Assembly: GCF_901000735.1 (NCBI RefSeq)
Contig: NC_081542.1
Location: 37,568,571 to 37,632,570, forward strand
Origin: Corylus avellana
Taxonomy: Eukaryota; Streptophyta; Magnoliopsida; Fagales; Betulaceae
Direction: 5' to 3'
DNA: 64,000 nt
Positions 11,260 to 22,590 of this stretch are shown one piece after another (within the stretch, counting starts at the first letter, position 1; each line of letters starts with the position of its first letter). The translations under genes were made by a program, and so were the position numbers. The notes beneath the pieces were generated by a model, which saw only the letters and a program-made list of their open reading frames with translations, searched no databases and had not been told where the DNA came from.

Positions 11260-11903
11260 GACACCTCAATAATGGTAGTCTTCCCTCACTGTGGTAAAAG
11301 ACCAGTTTGTCCTAGAGCAGCCCAATTTGTTGCCTTGAATAAGAAGATTCTTATTGGCTCACCAAATTTTACTTATTAAAATAACCAAAAATATATATAT
11401 ATTTTTTTTTAATTTTAACAATTCACTATTTTGGAGCACCCCCAAGAGCCTTACTTTTTTCACAATCCACTTTTACTATTCTATTTAAATATTTTTTTTC
11501 AAAGATTTATTTATTCTTTTTTTATTATTAAAGGATGAGAGAGAAACATGCATAAAAGAGAAAAGGAGAAGAGAGAAACTATTTTTTATTCAATTGGTGA
11601 GTGAATAGTACTTGAATACTGTTCACTCATCATTTTATTTATCATTTTATTTTGGTTAAAATAGTAGGTCTGAAAAGTGAAGATTTAAACCACTTTTACT
11701 AAATTGCTTCACCAAAATAACCAAAAAATAAAAAAAGGTTTTGGTGAGACTGCTATGAGTGTTTTAAGATCAAGTGCATTTGAAAGTGTGATCTCGCATA
11801 GAAAAGTATGTTTTAAACCAAAACGTAAAAAGTGTGCTATTTGTGAGTGCATTTTTTTAAATTTACGGTTTAAAAACATGAAAAAACAAAAAAAACAAAA
11901 AAT

Positions 11904-11934
<31 letters not shown>

Positions 11935-12110
11935 ATAAAATAAAATAAAACAAAAAACTGTGTTTAATATGTTTACAAAACGCGTGCAATGAGGTGTTTT
12001 TTTTAAAAAAAAAAGTAAAACTAAGATTTTAAAGCAGAAACTGTAATTTTGCCAAATGCTTAACTGCATTTTAAAAATTATGTTTTCAAATTACATGTTT
12101 TAAAAATTAT
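11260..12110. other. AT-rich intergenic sequence
   Basis: Poly-A/T tracts, an (AAAC)n/(AAAAT)n run at 11880-11955 and remnants of the GTGCGTTTTAAAAACATG type of Tourist-like MITE are seen. No gene is recognised. Confidence 0.5.
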
Positions 12111-12119
12111 GGTTAACTT

Positions 12120-12530
12120 TTCCTGAATTTTCACACGTTATGAGAAGACTCCCCAAAAAGTTTAAAAACTCTTAATTTCACCTCTAAAACTTTTACTTTG
12201 ATGCAATCTACCACGTCCGTTAGGATTTGGTGTTAAATCTTAACGGATGCTATGAAATTACCAAAATACCCTCAATTTTTCTTTTCTTTTTTTTTTAAAT
12301 TTTTAATGTGAAATTAATGATAAATTTGATATTTTATAAAAATTTCAGAAATATAAAGGTAATTCCATCTATTTTAACATTTGTTTAACGTCAAACCATG
12401 AGAAATTTGGTAAATTGCATCAAATTAAAAGTTTTAATCATTAAAATTGAGAGTTTTTAAACTTAAAAAATGTCTGAAAACGTATAGAAGTTATGGAGCT
12501 TTGATGAAATTTTCCCTTAAAAATTACTAT
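12120..12530. mobile_element. Decayed fold-back (MULE-like) element
   Basis: The left part (AAGTTTAAAAACTCTTAATTT, then TCCGTTAGGATTT) and the right part (AATTGAGAGTTTTTAAACTT) are inverted relatives of each other. The design matches the fold-back elements at 13739 and 40769. Exact ends and target duplication are not resolved. Confidence 0.4.
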
Positions 12531-12889
12531 TTTTCAATTACACTTTTCCTCGGCTATCTTTTTCTCCAATGGCCCACCGGGATTCCTCTCAAATCGACTA
12601 CTATTTAATTTCAAACCACCGAAATCTTTAACTGTTCTTCTTCATTTGGATTGGTCCTTTAGCTCATTTCCAATCGTATCGTATTCTACGGATATATTCA
12701 TCTTTGTCTGATTTTATAGTTCGGGTTTCTGCCATTTTGTTCATTGATCTTCATGAATGTTATTTGCTCAAGGAAAAAAGTAAAAAAAAAAAAAAAAAAA
12801 CTATAGTACTACCTCACGTGTCACTCTTCATTTAAAGTACACAAAGATAATCTTAAATTAAATGTAATATTTAAAGCTGTTAAACTAGG

Positions 12890-13549
12890 AACAAGATTCT
12901 CTCCAATCCATTTTGGATTGGAGAATATTCAGTTAATCGTCAAAATCTTTTTAGGCCATAAATAGGATATCTGTCCTATTAATAAAAAAAATATATATAT
13001 ATTATATATGTTTTAAAAATAATAAATAAAAAATTAAGAGGTGGCTGATCACCTCATTGGGAGTAGCTGAAGACACCCCCATGGCCCTTGGGGGTGGTGG
13101 GCCGACCCCAAAGGGCAGCCAAAAGATTTGGCACTTGGGGGTGAAAGCGGCCACTAGACCATTAACAGGGATTGTGGAAAACCACCCAGACCATGGAAGC
13201 CCTTGGAGTGGCCCAAAGGAAGCCACTACAGTAGCCACTTGAGAGGTGGATAAATGCATCCTAGGAGTGCCAAATTTTTTTTTTTTTTGTTTGGGCCCTT
13301 GGGGGTGAATTGGCCACCCCCAAGGGCCAAAGCCACCTCAGCTCCAATTGGGGTGGCCTTAATTTTTTATTATTTTTTTAAAAAATTATTATTTTGTTTT
13401 TTTAATTATTTTTAAAATATATATGATATATATATTTTATTTATTAATGAGACATATCCCATTTATGGCCTCAGGACTTTCTAAAAAGATCCTAACCATT
13501 AACTAGATATCCTCCAATCCAAAATGGATTAAAGAGGATCCGGATCTAC
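12890..13549. mobile_element. Non-autonomous MULE with long inverted ends
   Basis: Imperfect inverted repeats of about 130 bp bound a 660-bp element; both arms contain TCCATTTTGGATTGGAG and a GGCCATAAAT box. A perfect 9-bp target duplication TAAACTAGG (12881-12889 and 13550-13558) is the Mutator signature. The core is unusually GC-rich (GGGGGTGGTGGGCC) in an AT-rich region and has no transposase. Confidence 0.8.
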
Positions 13550-13612
13550 TAAACTAGGGATAATTAAGACATAATAACCATCATCCCTATTCTGAATTTT
13601 TTACTTTCTTTT

Positions 13613-13647
<35 letters not shown>

Positions 13648-13738
13648 GATTCTTTATCTTATACAGTATATTTTTTCATCTTGGGTTAGTGTGGAATAGG
13701 AACAATATTGCAACCTTGTTAGCATATTATAACTTATA

Positions 13739-13880
13739 GGGGAAACTTCACTTTGCCCCCATGAACTTTCACCCGATTTTATAAATCTCCCATGAACTTT
13801 CAAATCTCTTATTTTGGACCCATGAACTTTCAATTACTTTCACTTAAAACTCTTCCGTTAATTTTAGCCATTAAAAATAC

Positions 13881-13911
<31 letters not shown>

Positions 13912-14139
13912 CCAAAATGTCCTTGCTTTTCATTTTTAAAAAATATATAAAAACGTTTTGGAAGTTGAAATTTTATACAAAAGTCAGCGATATAAATGTC
14001 ATGTAATGTTTAAAATCTGACGGAATGGCTCACATTAAGAGTAATTGAAAGTTCAAGGGTCCAAAATGAGAGATTTGAAAGTTCATGGGGGGTTTGTAAA
14101 ATCAAGTGGAAGTTCAGGAGGTGAAAGTGAAGTTTCCCC
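13739..14139. mobile_element. Fold-back MULE-MITE
   Basis: The ends GGGGAAACTTCACTTT (left) and GGGGAAACTTCACTTT (right, read inward) match perfectly. They are flanked by a perfect 9-bp duplication TAACTTATA (13730-13738 and 14140-14148). Each arm repeats ATGAACTTTCA several times. The arms meet at a poly-A core of about 30 bp. Confidence 0.85.
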
Positions 14140-14380
14140 TAACTTATAAGTAGAGTAAGTCAATCAAATTAAAAGATTAAGAAAATATTGCAAATTGAGT
14201 GGTAGATTATAAGTGAGATGAATGTAATTTCTCCAATCCATGATAATATTGTTAATTTTTTTGTTCACAATAATGAAGTATTGGACTAGGGTCTGTTTGG
14301 GTGTGTGTTTAATACTCAAAAAGTCTGTTTGAAAAAAAAAAAAAAAACCATGTTTGAAGTAAAATCAATTGAAAGCGCTT

Positions 14381-14732
14381 TTTTTTTTTTTTTTTTTTTT
14401 GAACGAATTATCTCTTCATTGATATAATATTCAAATGGAGCAAAATACTCAGTAAAATGTCAAAGATACAATTTGAAATCTTCACAACTTAAATTTAAGG
14501 AAAACTTCAGTAAGCCCCCCGAACTTTCAGCCGAATTGACAAACACCTCCATGTACTTCAAAATCTCTCACTTTACTCCCCTGAACTTTTAATTTCTATC
14601 ATTTTTCCCCCCCTCTGTTAGTTTTCACCGTTAAACAGATATTTTGTGCCCATTATACCCTCAACCAAAGTTACATCATTTTGGGTTCCAAAACTACATC
14701 ACCACCCAACCCAAAACGATGTCATTTTGAGC

Positions 14733-14764
<32 letters not shown>

Positions 14765-15638
14765 GAAGAGGAGGGAGATTGGGGAGTCCGAGGACTTGAT
14801 GCGAGGGTGGTCCAGGCCACCCATAAAAAACCTGATCCCCTTCTTCTTTTTTCTTTTTTTGGCCTTTGACCACCATGGCCAAAATGGGGTGGTCAGCCAC
14901 ACTATTTATTAAAGGGGTAGCTAGTGCCACCCGATTCCACTCCTTTTTTAATATTTTGCTTTTCTTTTTTTCTTTTTTTTTTTTTAAAAAAAAAAAAAAA
15001 AATTAATGCATAAAACAACGTCGTTTTTGGCTGAGTGGGTGTTGTAATTTTAGGGCACAAAACAGTATAGTTTTGGGGTGAGGGTATAATGAGCATAAAA
15101 AATCAAACCGTTTGATTTTAACGTTAAAAACTAACAGAATGGTTCGAAGTGAGAGCAAACCAAAGTTTAGGGGGGATAAAGTGAGAGAGTTTGAAGTACA
15201 TGGGGTGTTTGTCAAATCAGCTGGAAGTTCAGAGAAGCTTACTGAAGTTTTCTTCAAATATTATCTATGACATACACAATAGCCTCTGGCTCTTATAAGA
15301 CAATGTCTACGAAAAGTCACCGTCTCAATCAGTTTCGGATCTACAGCAAATTTCAATGAAAAACATTTCTATCCGCAGTTAGGTCATTAATTCCTTAGCT
15401 TTTTTATTTCCGCTACTAGCTAGTGCTTTATCAATATTAATCTCCTTCGCTACCTCTACCATAGTGAAAATTCTTCTTTATGCCTAATAACTCTTCTGTC
15501 ATCAATCTATGATTTGCTTACAAAAAAAGAACCATAAGAAAACAAAAGACCAACTAGAAATCAATTCCGTTATTCTTAAGGGTTTGTGAAAACAAAACTT
15601 AAGAAAACGAATAAAACTTCACCCCATAGATCGCTACT
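14381..15638 (-). mobile_element. LINE-type retroposon insertion, poly-A on the minus strand
   Basis: A poly-T run at 14379-14400 on the plus strand is the A-tail of a minus-strand insert. The host words AATTGAAAGCGCTT occur at 14367-14380 and again at 15639-15652, a target duplication of at least 14 bp. No LINE reading frame is recognised in the remaining roughly 500 bp of insert sequence outside the nested element. Confidence 0.6.
14500..15255. mobile_element. Fold-back MULE-like element nested in the retroposon
   Basis: Left AAGGAAAACTTCAGTAAG and right AAGAAAACTTCAGTAAG (read inward) are near-identical inverted ends. The arms carry GAACTTTCAGC and CTGTTAGTTTT words in opposite orientations, as in 13739-14139. 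Flanks TTAAATTTA and CAAATATTA are only partly alike, so the target duplication is decayed or the ends are off by a few bases. Confidence 0.55.
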
Positions 15639-15978
15639 AATTGAAAGCGCTTTTAAAAGTCTAAAAAGCCTAAAAATTGTTAAAACATACTTTTAACAAA
15701 AGCTTAAAAATAAAGCATTTACCAAAAAGCGCTTCTTAATTTAAAAGCTCTATTTATCAAACACAATTTTAAACATGCTCTGAGCGGAAGAGCATGTGAA
15801 AATAGCCTAAAACTCTTTAAAACATACGAACTCTAATAAAAGAAAATTTTCTTTTCTTTTCTAAGCAATATAGAGGTAAAGGGAAAGGAAAACACTTGTT
15901 GAAAGAAATAAACAAAAAGCAGAACAAATTATATATCATAAAGATAATTTTTAAATATATGCAGCAAAACTTCAATGT

Positions 15979-18900
15979 TTATACGAGGATATTTTTCTCT
16001 CCAACTAAGCAATACTGGTCAACAATCATAGAAACAATGCCATTGACCTTCTTCTTACTCTCCACAACCACCACATTATCAGACACATCCGTCACTGCAT
16101 GCGCTGTAAATTTATGCTTTTCTTGACTGTAAAACGAGTACTGCAAATGATTAATCTGGTTCGGAAACACCAACACCGACGAAAAATCGGCCACCCACTT
16201 CGTCCCATTTCCGGCCACCGTCAATTTTCCGACTGTCGATTTCAATCTCATCCCATTCACATTGTTCCGGTCAATCACCACTTGATCAATGTCGGTGAAT
16301 TTCCCGTCTAACTTAATTATTGGAACCATATTTTCCGATTGCCCGCTAAACATGTTGTCCACTATATTTAAGCCGGAGATTTGACCGTTAACGGATTTCA
16401 AGACCACATTAGCATTTCCGAGGAAGAATCCGTTTGTAACATGAACTTGAACTGGGTCTTCCATAACTATGGCGGTGTAATCCAAGTAGCAATTGTCTAT
16501 TCTAGTCTGCGAGCATCCGGCGAGTTTTAGCAGGATTCCGATCCCGCCAAAAAAGGTTGCTTTGTTGTAACAATGTACTCCGGTGAGCATGTTTGCCTGG
16601 CCTCTTAAAACGATGCCAATAGCTGCCGAGAAAATCGCAACGTCCGTCACAGCATTGTCGTTGCTAGCGAGATCGATGGCGGTGCCGGCGAAATTCTTCT
16701 CGTCTTGGGAGCCGCCGACGGTTGAGTGTTGTCCAAGAAAGCAGCTCGAGATGAAGGTTTCATGGCCTCTCTGTACGAGAATTCCCTGGGTTGTAAAGTG
16801 GAGGAAGAAGCAGTTGTTTATGCGAATTCTTGCAGAATCGACAATGAAAATCCCTCCTCCTCGGTAGGTTGAATCGAAGAGGATGTCCCGGAAGGTGATG
16901 TCCTCGTAGTGGTATCCGGCATTTTGGTAGTTTTGGTAGGATGTCGGAGAATCCGTTGACCATAGTTCGATGAGATGCCGATCACCGGGAAATGTGTCTG
17001 AGGCTCGCAAAGTCCCTCCTTGTACCTAATTATTAACCAAGCCAATGTTACTTAATTAATATTTATATAATTGCTATAAATAATATGGAAGTTAAAATCA
17101 GTTTTATTTATTTTATTTTATTTTAGACTCTAATAATAGGTCATAGAGAAAATATTTAAAAATAATATTATAAAAAATCTATTGGAAACCCTGTCAATAA
17201 AGATCCTTGAAATAGATATGAGTTACGTGCAATTAGCAATGAAGTAGATATGAGTTATTTTGCTTTCCCTTAATTTTTGAGCAACACTAGAAACTCAATT
17301 TTTATATGACGTGGAATGCTCATAAATCATTAGATCAATCTTTATTAAAAATTTTCTATAAATTTAATGATTTATTAACACTATGCATGTTTAAAAAAAA
17401 ATAGTAATAATAATAATAATTAACACTATGCATCGGTCCAGTTATACAAAAAATTATATAAGAGTTGGATTCTTAAATTTACTCTTAATTTTTTGGTCAA
17501 CAAATATAATACTAATCCCCATAATTAATAACGTCGTTATGTTTTCAGCAACTCTCTATAAATAAGAGCATCTTCAAAAGAATAGCTAAATTCTTAATAA
17601 TAGTCAAATCTAACTATTATGGATGCTTTTTCGTCTCCAATAGAATAAGTAACTTAACTTTTTTTTCATCTAGTGTGAACAATAAGGACATCTCCAAGAG
17701 AATATGCAAATCTTTCATAATAATCAGATTTAACTATTATTTATTATAATTTTTTTTTCTTCTCTAGCAGATTAGTTATTTTGTAGTTTTTACTTTCTAA
17801 ACTCTATAAATAATAAATAAGTTGATTAGCCTATTTATTATTTACACTATAAATTTTGTTTATTATTATTTTTTTCACTTTTTTTTTTTACTATCTCAAC
17901 TTTTTATTTCACTCTCTCTTAAAAAAAATAACATTTAAAGAAAATAAATAGTATAATAAAAATTTTGTATTCAGACCACTCTAGACCTCTATTTTTAAAA
18001 AGAAAAAAACTTTCAAACCATCAAAAAAATGAATGTGCAAAAAGTTGTTGGGTCTCTCAATTTTGAAACTTTTGGTGTTTTTGAGGTAGTGGGTTGATGC
18101 AACTCGTGCATGTGGGCCTCTGCCACGTTGCCGTATTTCAGTGTGCTCAGTCTTTCATGCATTGAACGCCGGATCAACTGGATCCCTCTTTTTACCATTA
18201 AATTCCACCATTAATGCTTCTTTGATCTATCTATGCCTTCCAGGTCAAAACTTTCTGTCCTTTTCCACCCATTATTTACACTCCAACGACGCTCTAGATC
18301 CGGCTTACATTAATAACAGGATGTATGTTGTAGTTTAATCAACGGTTAAAATTAAATTTCTCAAAGTCTATTTTTATTTTCTCTCCTATTAAATGCTTAT
18401 AAAAGTAAGTCAACTTTAAAATTCAATCTTGACCGTTGATTCAACTACTGTTATTTTAATAACAGCATGTAAGCCGGATCCCATCTGTAGAGTTCACCAA
18501 GAAGTGCATTTAGAGCAGTCGATGAATAGTTATGAGTAAGGGGCGTAGAGCTGACAATTTTGACACAACTCTGCAGACTCAACAAGTGCAAAAAATCACC
18601 GTAAAGAAATGAAAGAAATATGGGTGTGTTTGTTAAAGCCTTTTTCTTAGACATGACGTAAATTGATGTTAAAACAAAAGTAAAAAAGTGCAAAAAAAGT
18701 TTTATAAAAAAATGAAAATTTTTATTTCATAGTAATTTTTTTTATTGAATAGTAATAAAAAATTAATTATGTGATATAAAAAGTTAAAAAAATTTAAATA
18801 TTTTTATGTTGATTTTTTTGAAGAAATCGTGTATCAATAGTAACAAATAAAAGAAAAACTTTGCCTAATAAAGCCATACGAAAAATAAAATGTGAGAGCA

Positions 18901-19961
18901 ATTGCGAAAGCAAAGATAGAAAAAAGACACAAGAAATTTTGGAATGGCTCAATGTTATACCTATGTTCACTCGGACAACCGCTATAAATTGTCTTAAAGG
19001 CTACATTGTACACTCATCAATTGATTGAATTATCCTTATTTATAGGTAAACTCTAGGAGGTGAGAGAATACAATTTGGTAGTATAAGTCCTTGATATAAA
19101 ATATTTTAGTATAAACTTAATACGAAAACAATTATTTTGTATATTCTAAGAAAATTTGTAGCCCCTTCTTCCTAAAAATACCTAAATCACATTCTGTCAA
19201 AAAAAAAAAAAAAACAGAGGAACAATATGGATATGCAGAGATCCAGAAATTAGAAAAAAGAAAAAAGACAAGTGAAAAGATAGGAAAGATGAGAAAAATA
19301 ATATTTCGTAGAAAAGTTATATATATAATTTTTTTGGTGTATAAAATTGACATAACAAAAATAGAAATAGATTCTAAAAAAAATTTCTTGTACATAACTA
19401 AAAACAGTGTATTTACTCACAAAAAATAAATAATAAAAACAGAGTATTTGTGTTTATAATTAGAAAGAGAAAGAGAAAGAGAAAGAGAAAGAGAGTGACC
19501 AGAATATTGCCACCACCAGAGGAAGGGAACCTTATTGGTCTGCTGATTTTGTAGCTTCCACCTTGCAAATCAATCTCCACCCCGCCGAAGTCTCTGATCC
19601 CAGACAGCAATTCCAGCCCTGTTCGCAACTGGAAAGCATCACCCAAAGCCTGCAGAATTGCATCGCTGCTGTCTTTTTCCCCTGTTGGGTCTGCTCCGTA
19701 CCCAATTGGATACAAAACTCTCCCATCCTATAAAACACATTCAAACCCTTGAAGAAACAAAAAACAAAAACAAAAGAACATGTCTCTTTAGTCTCTTACC
19801 TTTTTCTTGTCTGAAGTCAGGGGCGTTGGCAAAGATGATCCAGTAGGAGAAGAGGCTAATTTTTCTTTAAACTCTGACAGCTTTTTCTCAATGCTGTGGC
19901 CTGTAGCTTCTTCTACCAACAATAATACTAGGATGCTCAATGCTAAGACGGATTTTTTCAT
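15979..19961 (-). CDS. QUARTET3-like polygalacturonase (pectate-lyase-3 fold)
   Basis: Three exons, 19961-19800, 19727-19500 and 17025-15979, join in phase with GT/AG introns to give about 478 residues, the usual QRT3 family length. The start is the ATG at 19961, followed by a clear signal peptide (about residues 1-23, MKKSVLALSILVLLLVEEATG). Exon 2 begins DGRVLYPIGYGADPTG, the hallmark start of the Pectate_lyase_3 domain. Exon 3 holds the right-handed parallel beta-helix, with RGGGIFIVDS, GQHSTVGG, NDNAVTDVAIFSAAIGI and VHCYNKATFFGG. Arabidopsis QRT3 is a secreted polygalacturonase that degrades pollen-mother-cell wall pectin so that microspores separate; acting in the apoplast on pectin is inferred by family. 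The gene has no visible break. Intron 2 is 2.5 kb and contains a 184-bp inverted-repeat element. A second family member lies 12 kb upstream on the same strand. Confidence 0.92.
18297..18480. mobile_element. Small TIR element inside QRT3-like intron 2
   Basis: A 184-bp segment begins GATCCGGCTTACAT and ends with its exact inverse complement; AATAACAG and a TCAACGGTTAA/TTGACCGTTGA pair extend the symmetry inward. No target duplication is clear. It lies in the second intron of the QRT3-like gene at 15979-19961. Confidence 0.6.
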
Positions 19962-20367
19962 TCTTTTGGCACGCCGCTGTCTCTTTGGTCTGAGAATGGG
20001 GAGTTTTTTTGTGTCTCTGTTTCTCTGAAAGAGACAGAGAGACACAGAGAGACACAGAGAGAGAGAGAGAAGAAGAAGAGTTTAGTAGAAGAAGCTGCAG
20101 GGGATCCTGATTCCTGATCCTTGGTAGAACTGTATCTTCTGCCTCTTTTGAGCAACTGAATAGACTTGGTCCTGAAAGTTAACGACAAAGTTTTTCTCTG
20201 AATTTGGCTGGTTGAAATTTTTTTAACCAAGCGACATATGTTTTTTTGAATATATGAGATGTAAATATTTTTTTAATATTAAGAAAAAAATTGAAATAAA
20301 TTTTAAGGTTAAATATTAAATTGGCCCTAGGATTTCAGCTCTTTATTTTTTGCCTCCCTAGAATTTT

Positions 20368-20473
20368 TTTTTTTTTTTTTGGCATGTCTGCACAAGAGGG
20401 GGAGGGGAATTCGAACTAGTGACCTCCACTTCATTAAGTGTGGTCCCAGTCGATTGAGCTACCTCTTGAGGAT
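20368..20473 (-). mobile_element. tRNA-derived SINE
   Basis: On the minus strand the body starts CCTCAAGAGGTAGCTCAATC (pol III A-box-like), carries a B-box-like GTCACTAGTTCGAATTCCC and ends in CATGCC plus an A-tail. Flanking words CCCTAGAATTTT (20356-20367) and CCCTAAAATTTT (20474-20485) form a 12-bp target duplication with one mismatch. The same family is found on the plus strand at 38687-38793. Confidence 0.8.
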
Positions 20474-20804
20474 CCCTAAAATTTTATTTGGATTATAAGA
20501 GAATAATAACTTTTATAGAGTCTTAGCACAAACCAAGGAGTTTGTGCCCTCCAATAAGAATGCGACACATTAGCGTGGAATATTATAACAAAAATATGGT
20601 ATTTCACCTAATCTTTTTTCTAGAATACCTAAAACAAAATACCTTCTAAAATAGTTTTTTTTTTCATATTTTTCTCCAAAACCACCCCAGCCACCAACTT
20701 GTTGCTGGAGACGCCACCGGCCGGTGCCTCTCTCTCACCGGTGGTAGTAGAGAAAAAATTTTTTCTCTGCTTCCTTTTTTTCTCTGTTGCCATTTTTCTC
20801 TATT

Positions 20805-20844
20805 GCCCGACAGCAGAGAAAAAAAATTTTCTCTGCTGCTGGGC
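20805..20844. repeat. 40-bp near-perfect palindrome
   Basis: The sequence reads GCCCGACAGCAGAGAAAA outward on one side and GCCCAGCAGCAGAGAAAA on the other strand. A second, shorter palindrome of the same composition (AGAGAAAAAATTTTTTCTCT) lies about 50 bp before it. Confidence 0.7.
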
Positions 20845-20864
20845 AACAAAGAAAAAGAATGAAA

Positions 20865-20943
20865 TAGAGGTAGGAAAATTCAAACTAGCTAATGACTTTC
20901 ATTTCATTAGATGTGATTCATAACTAATTGAGCTATCCTTAAA
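20865..20943 (-). mobile_element. Decayed SINE of the same family
   Basis: Minus-strand AAGGATAGCTCAATTAGTTA (A-box region) and CATTAGCTAGTTTGAATTTTCC (B-box region) align with the SINE at 20368. The tail and target duplication are lost. Confidence 0.5.
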
Positions 20944-22307
20944 ACTTATATACTAACAAGTTAATAGAAAAAATAATAATAATAATAATAATCAGAACAC
21001 AAAGGCTCCAATTGAAAATTTGAAATAAGATTAATCTACTTTGATAAATGTAAGCGCTAGTAGAAATTGGACCCACCAAAACAAAAGAAGGAAATTAAAA
21101 AGAAAAATAATAGAAAATGAAAATTGGAATAAATCTCTTTATATATATATATATATATATATATAGCACACTAAAAGATGCATACTTCAATTATAAATCA
21201 AAAGAAATTATTAGAATCTTCTGTTCTTGTTCTCATTCTCCCTGTTTACTGCAAATTAATATATATAACCTTTAGACACAAAAGTAAAATGCTGCAGAGA
21301 TTGGACCCACTGCTCTTTTGGAAGTTGTGGTTTCGGTTTTTTTTTTTTTGGCATTTCGAGATTACTTTTTCAAACCTAAAAACTTTTGCACAACTAATAA
21401 CCGATTTTGCTTTGAAAAAAAAACCTAATAACCGATTTTGACAGAAGTTAAAAAAAAAAAAATAGCCCTTATAAAATAGAGAAAAGCTAATGAGCATTTT
21501 CAAGTATCTATTTCTTAGCATTTTTGTTTATGTAACTTATTTAAAAAAAAAAAAAAAAAAAAAAAATTGCTAAAGAGATAGACACTTCAAAATATTGAGT
21601 AGCATTTCTTTATAAAATACAACAAGATAATTGTTATGATCAGCCATATGTCGCTGGTGTATTTAGTATTTGCCCATCTTCTATTCACCTCTAAAGAGAG
21701 TTTCCATAGAGAGATTCATGGTTTGGCGTCTTTGATTGGGCTTCTTATACTTGAGACCACGCCACATCAATTTTAGAAGGATAAGAAAGGGATAGAAATA
21801 GTGATCTATAGCATTACATATGTTCAATTTGAAAGTAATGCTATCCACTATATTTTTATTCATTTTGTTGATGTGACATGGCTTTTAATAAGGATTGATT
21901 GACAGAACATCAACAAAGTATAATGAAAAGATAATTTCTAACATTTTTGTTAATTTGAAAATGAGACAGACTGAAATGGATTTTGACAGTGGTAGAGAGA
22001 AATGCCACAAAGAACAGCCTTCTTTTCTTTTCTTTTTCCATGGTTAGTTGGTTTCCTGTTGTTTTTTTTTCCTAAGCCAATAAGAAAAAGTTACAAGATG
22101 GGGTATTTCTCATTATTGATTTGAATGGAAAAGAGAATGGGTGATTAGTCAGGAATGCTTCCGAATACAAGGTTGGAAGCAGCTCTTCTAACTACACAAT
22201 GAACGGTCCAGATGAACAATTAGAAAATTTCCAATCAACCCCTTAATGGGAGGGGATCCTGATCCATATATATATAAAGCATCAATTATGTAATTATAGC
22301 TGTGTTG

Positions 22308-22590
22308 GATTAGAATTTTCTCTGGTTTATTTAAACCGGAGAATATATAGTTAATTATATTGAAGAAATATTTTTGTTACTTAAAAAGTTAAAAGACAAA
22401 AATACCCCCAAAATATAACTAACTGATTTTTTCGAGTTCAAATGAATTGGAGCTTGAATGAACTAGATCCTCTCAGGTTAATAAACAAGAGAATATTTAA
22501 TTAATTATATTTAAGGGGACAAAATTACCTCTCAAATATAACTAACTGAATATTCTCTAATTCAAATGAAATAGAAAAAATCTTAACTCA
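22308..22590. repeat. Imperfect inverted-repeat segment, MITE candidate
   Basis: GGAGAATATATAGTTAATTATAT on the left is mirrored by ATATAACTAACTGAATATTCTC on the right, and a second GAGAATATTTAATTAATTATA copy lies between. The words resemble the subtermini of the MULE at 12890 (GGAGAATATTCAGTTAAT). The ends are not resolved. Confidence 0.45.

Larger units (their letters stand above)
14289..15780. mobile_element. Tourist-like MITE split by later insertions
   Basis: The left end GGGTCTGTTTGGGTGTG and right end GAGCATGTTTAAAATTG (read inward) belong to the same family as 29844-30076. The element is interrupted from 14381 to 15638 by a retroposon, which in turn contains a fold-back element. Confidence 0.55.

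Noticed and set aside
13057..13242. 61-residue open frame in the GC-rich MULE core
   Set aside because: No similarity to a known protein is recognised and it lies inside a transposon core.
17570..17720. GAGCATCTTC-type MITE starts in QRT3-like intron 2
   Set aside because: Only left-end-like words are seen; no matching right end or target duplication.
20368..20473. A tRNA gene, suggested by A- and B-box-like words
   Set aside because: No cloverleaf or acceptor stem forms. The A-tail and flanking duplications show it to be a SINE.
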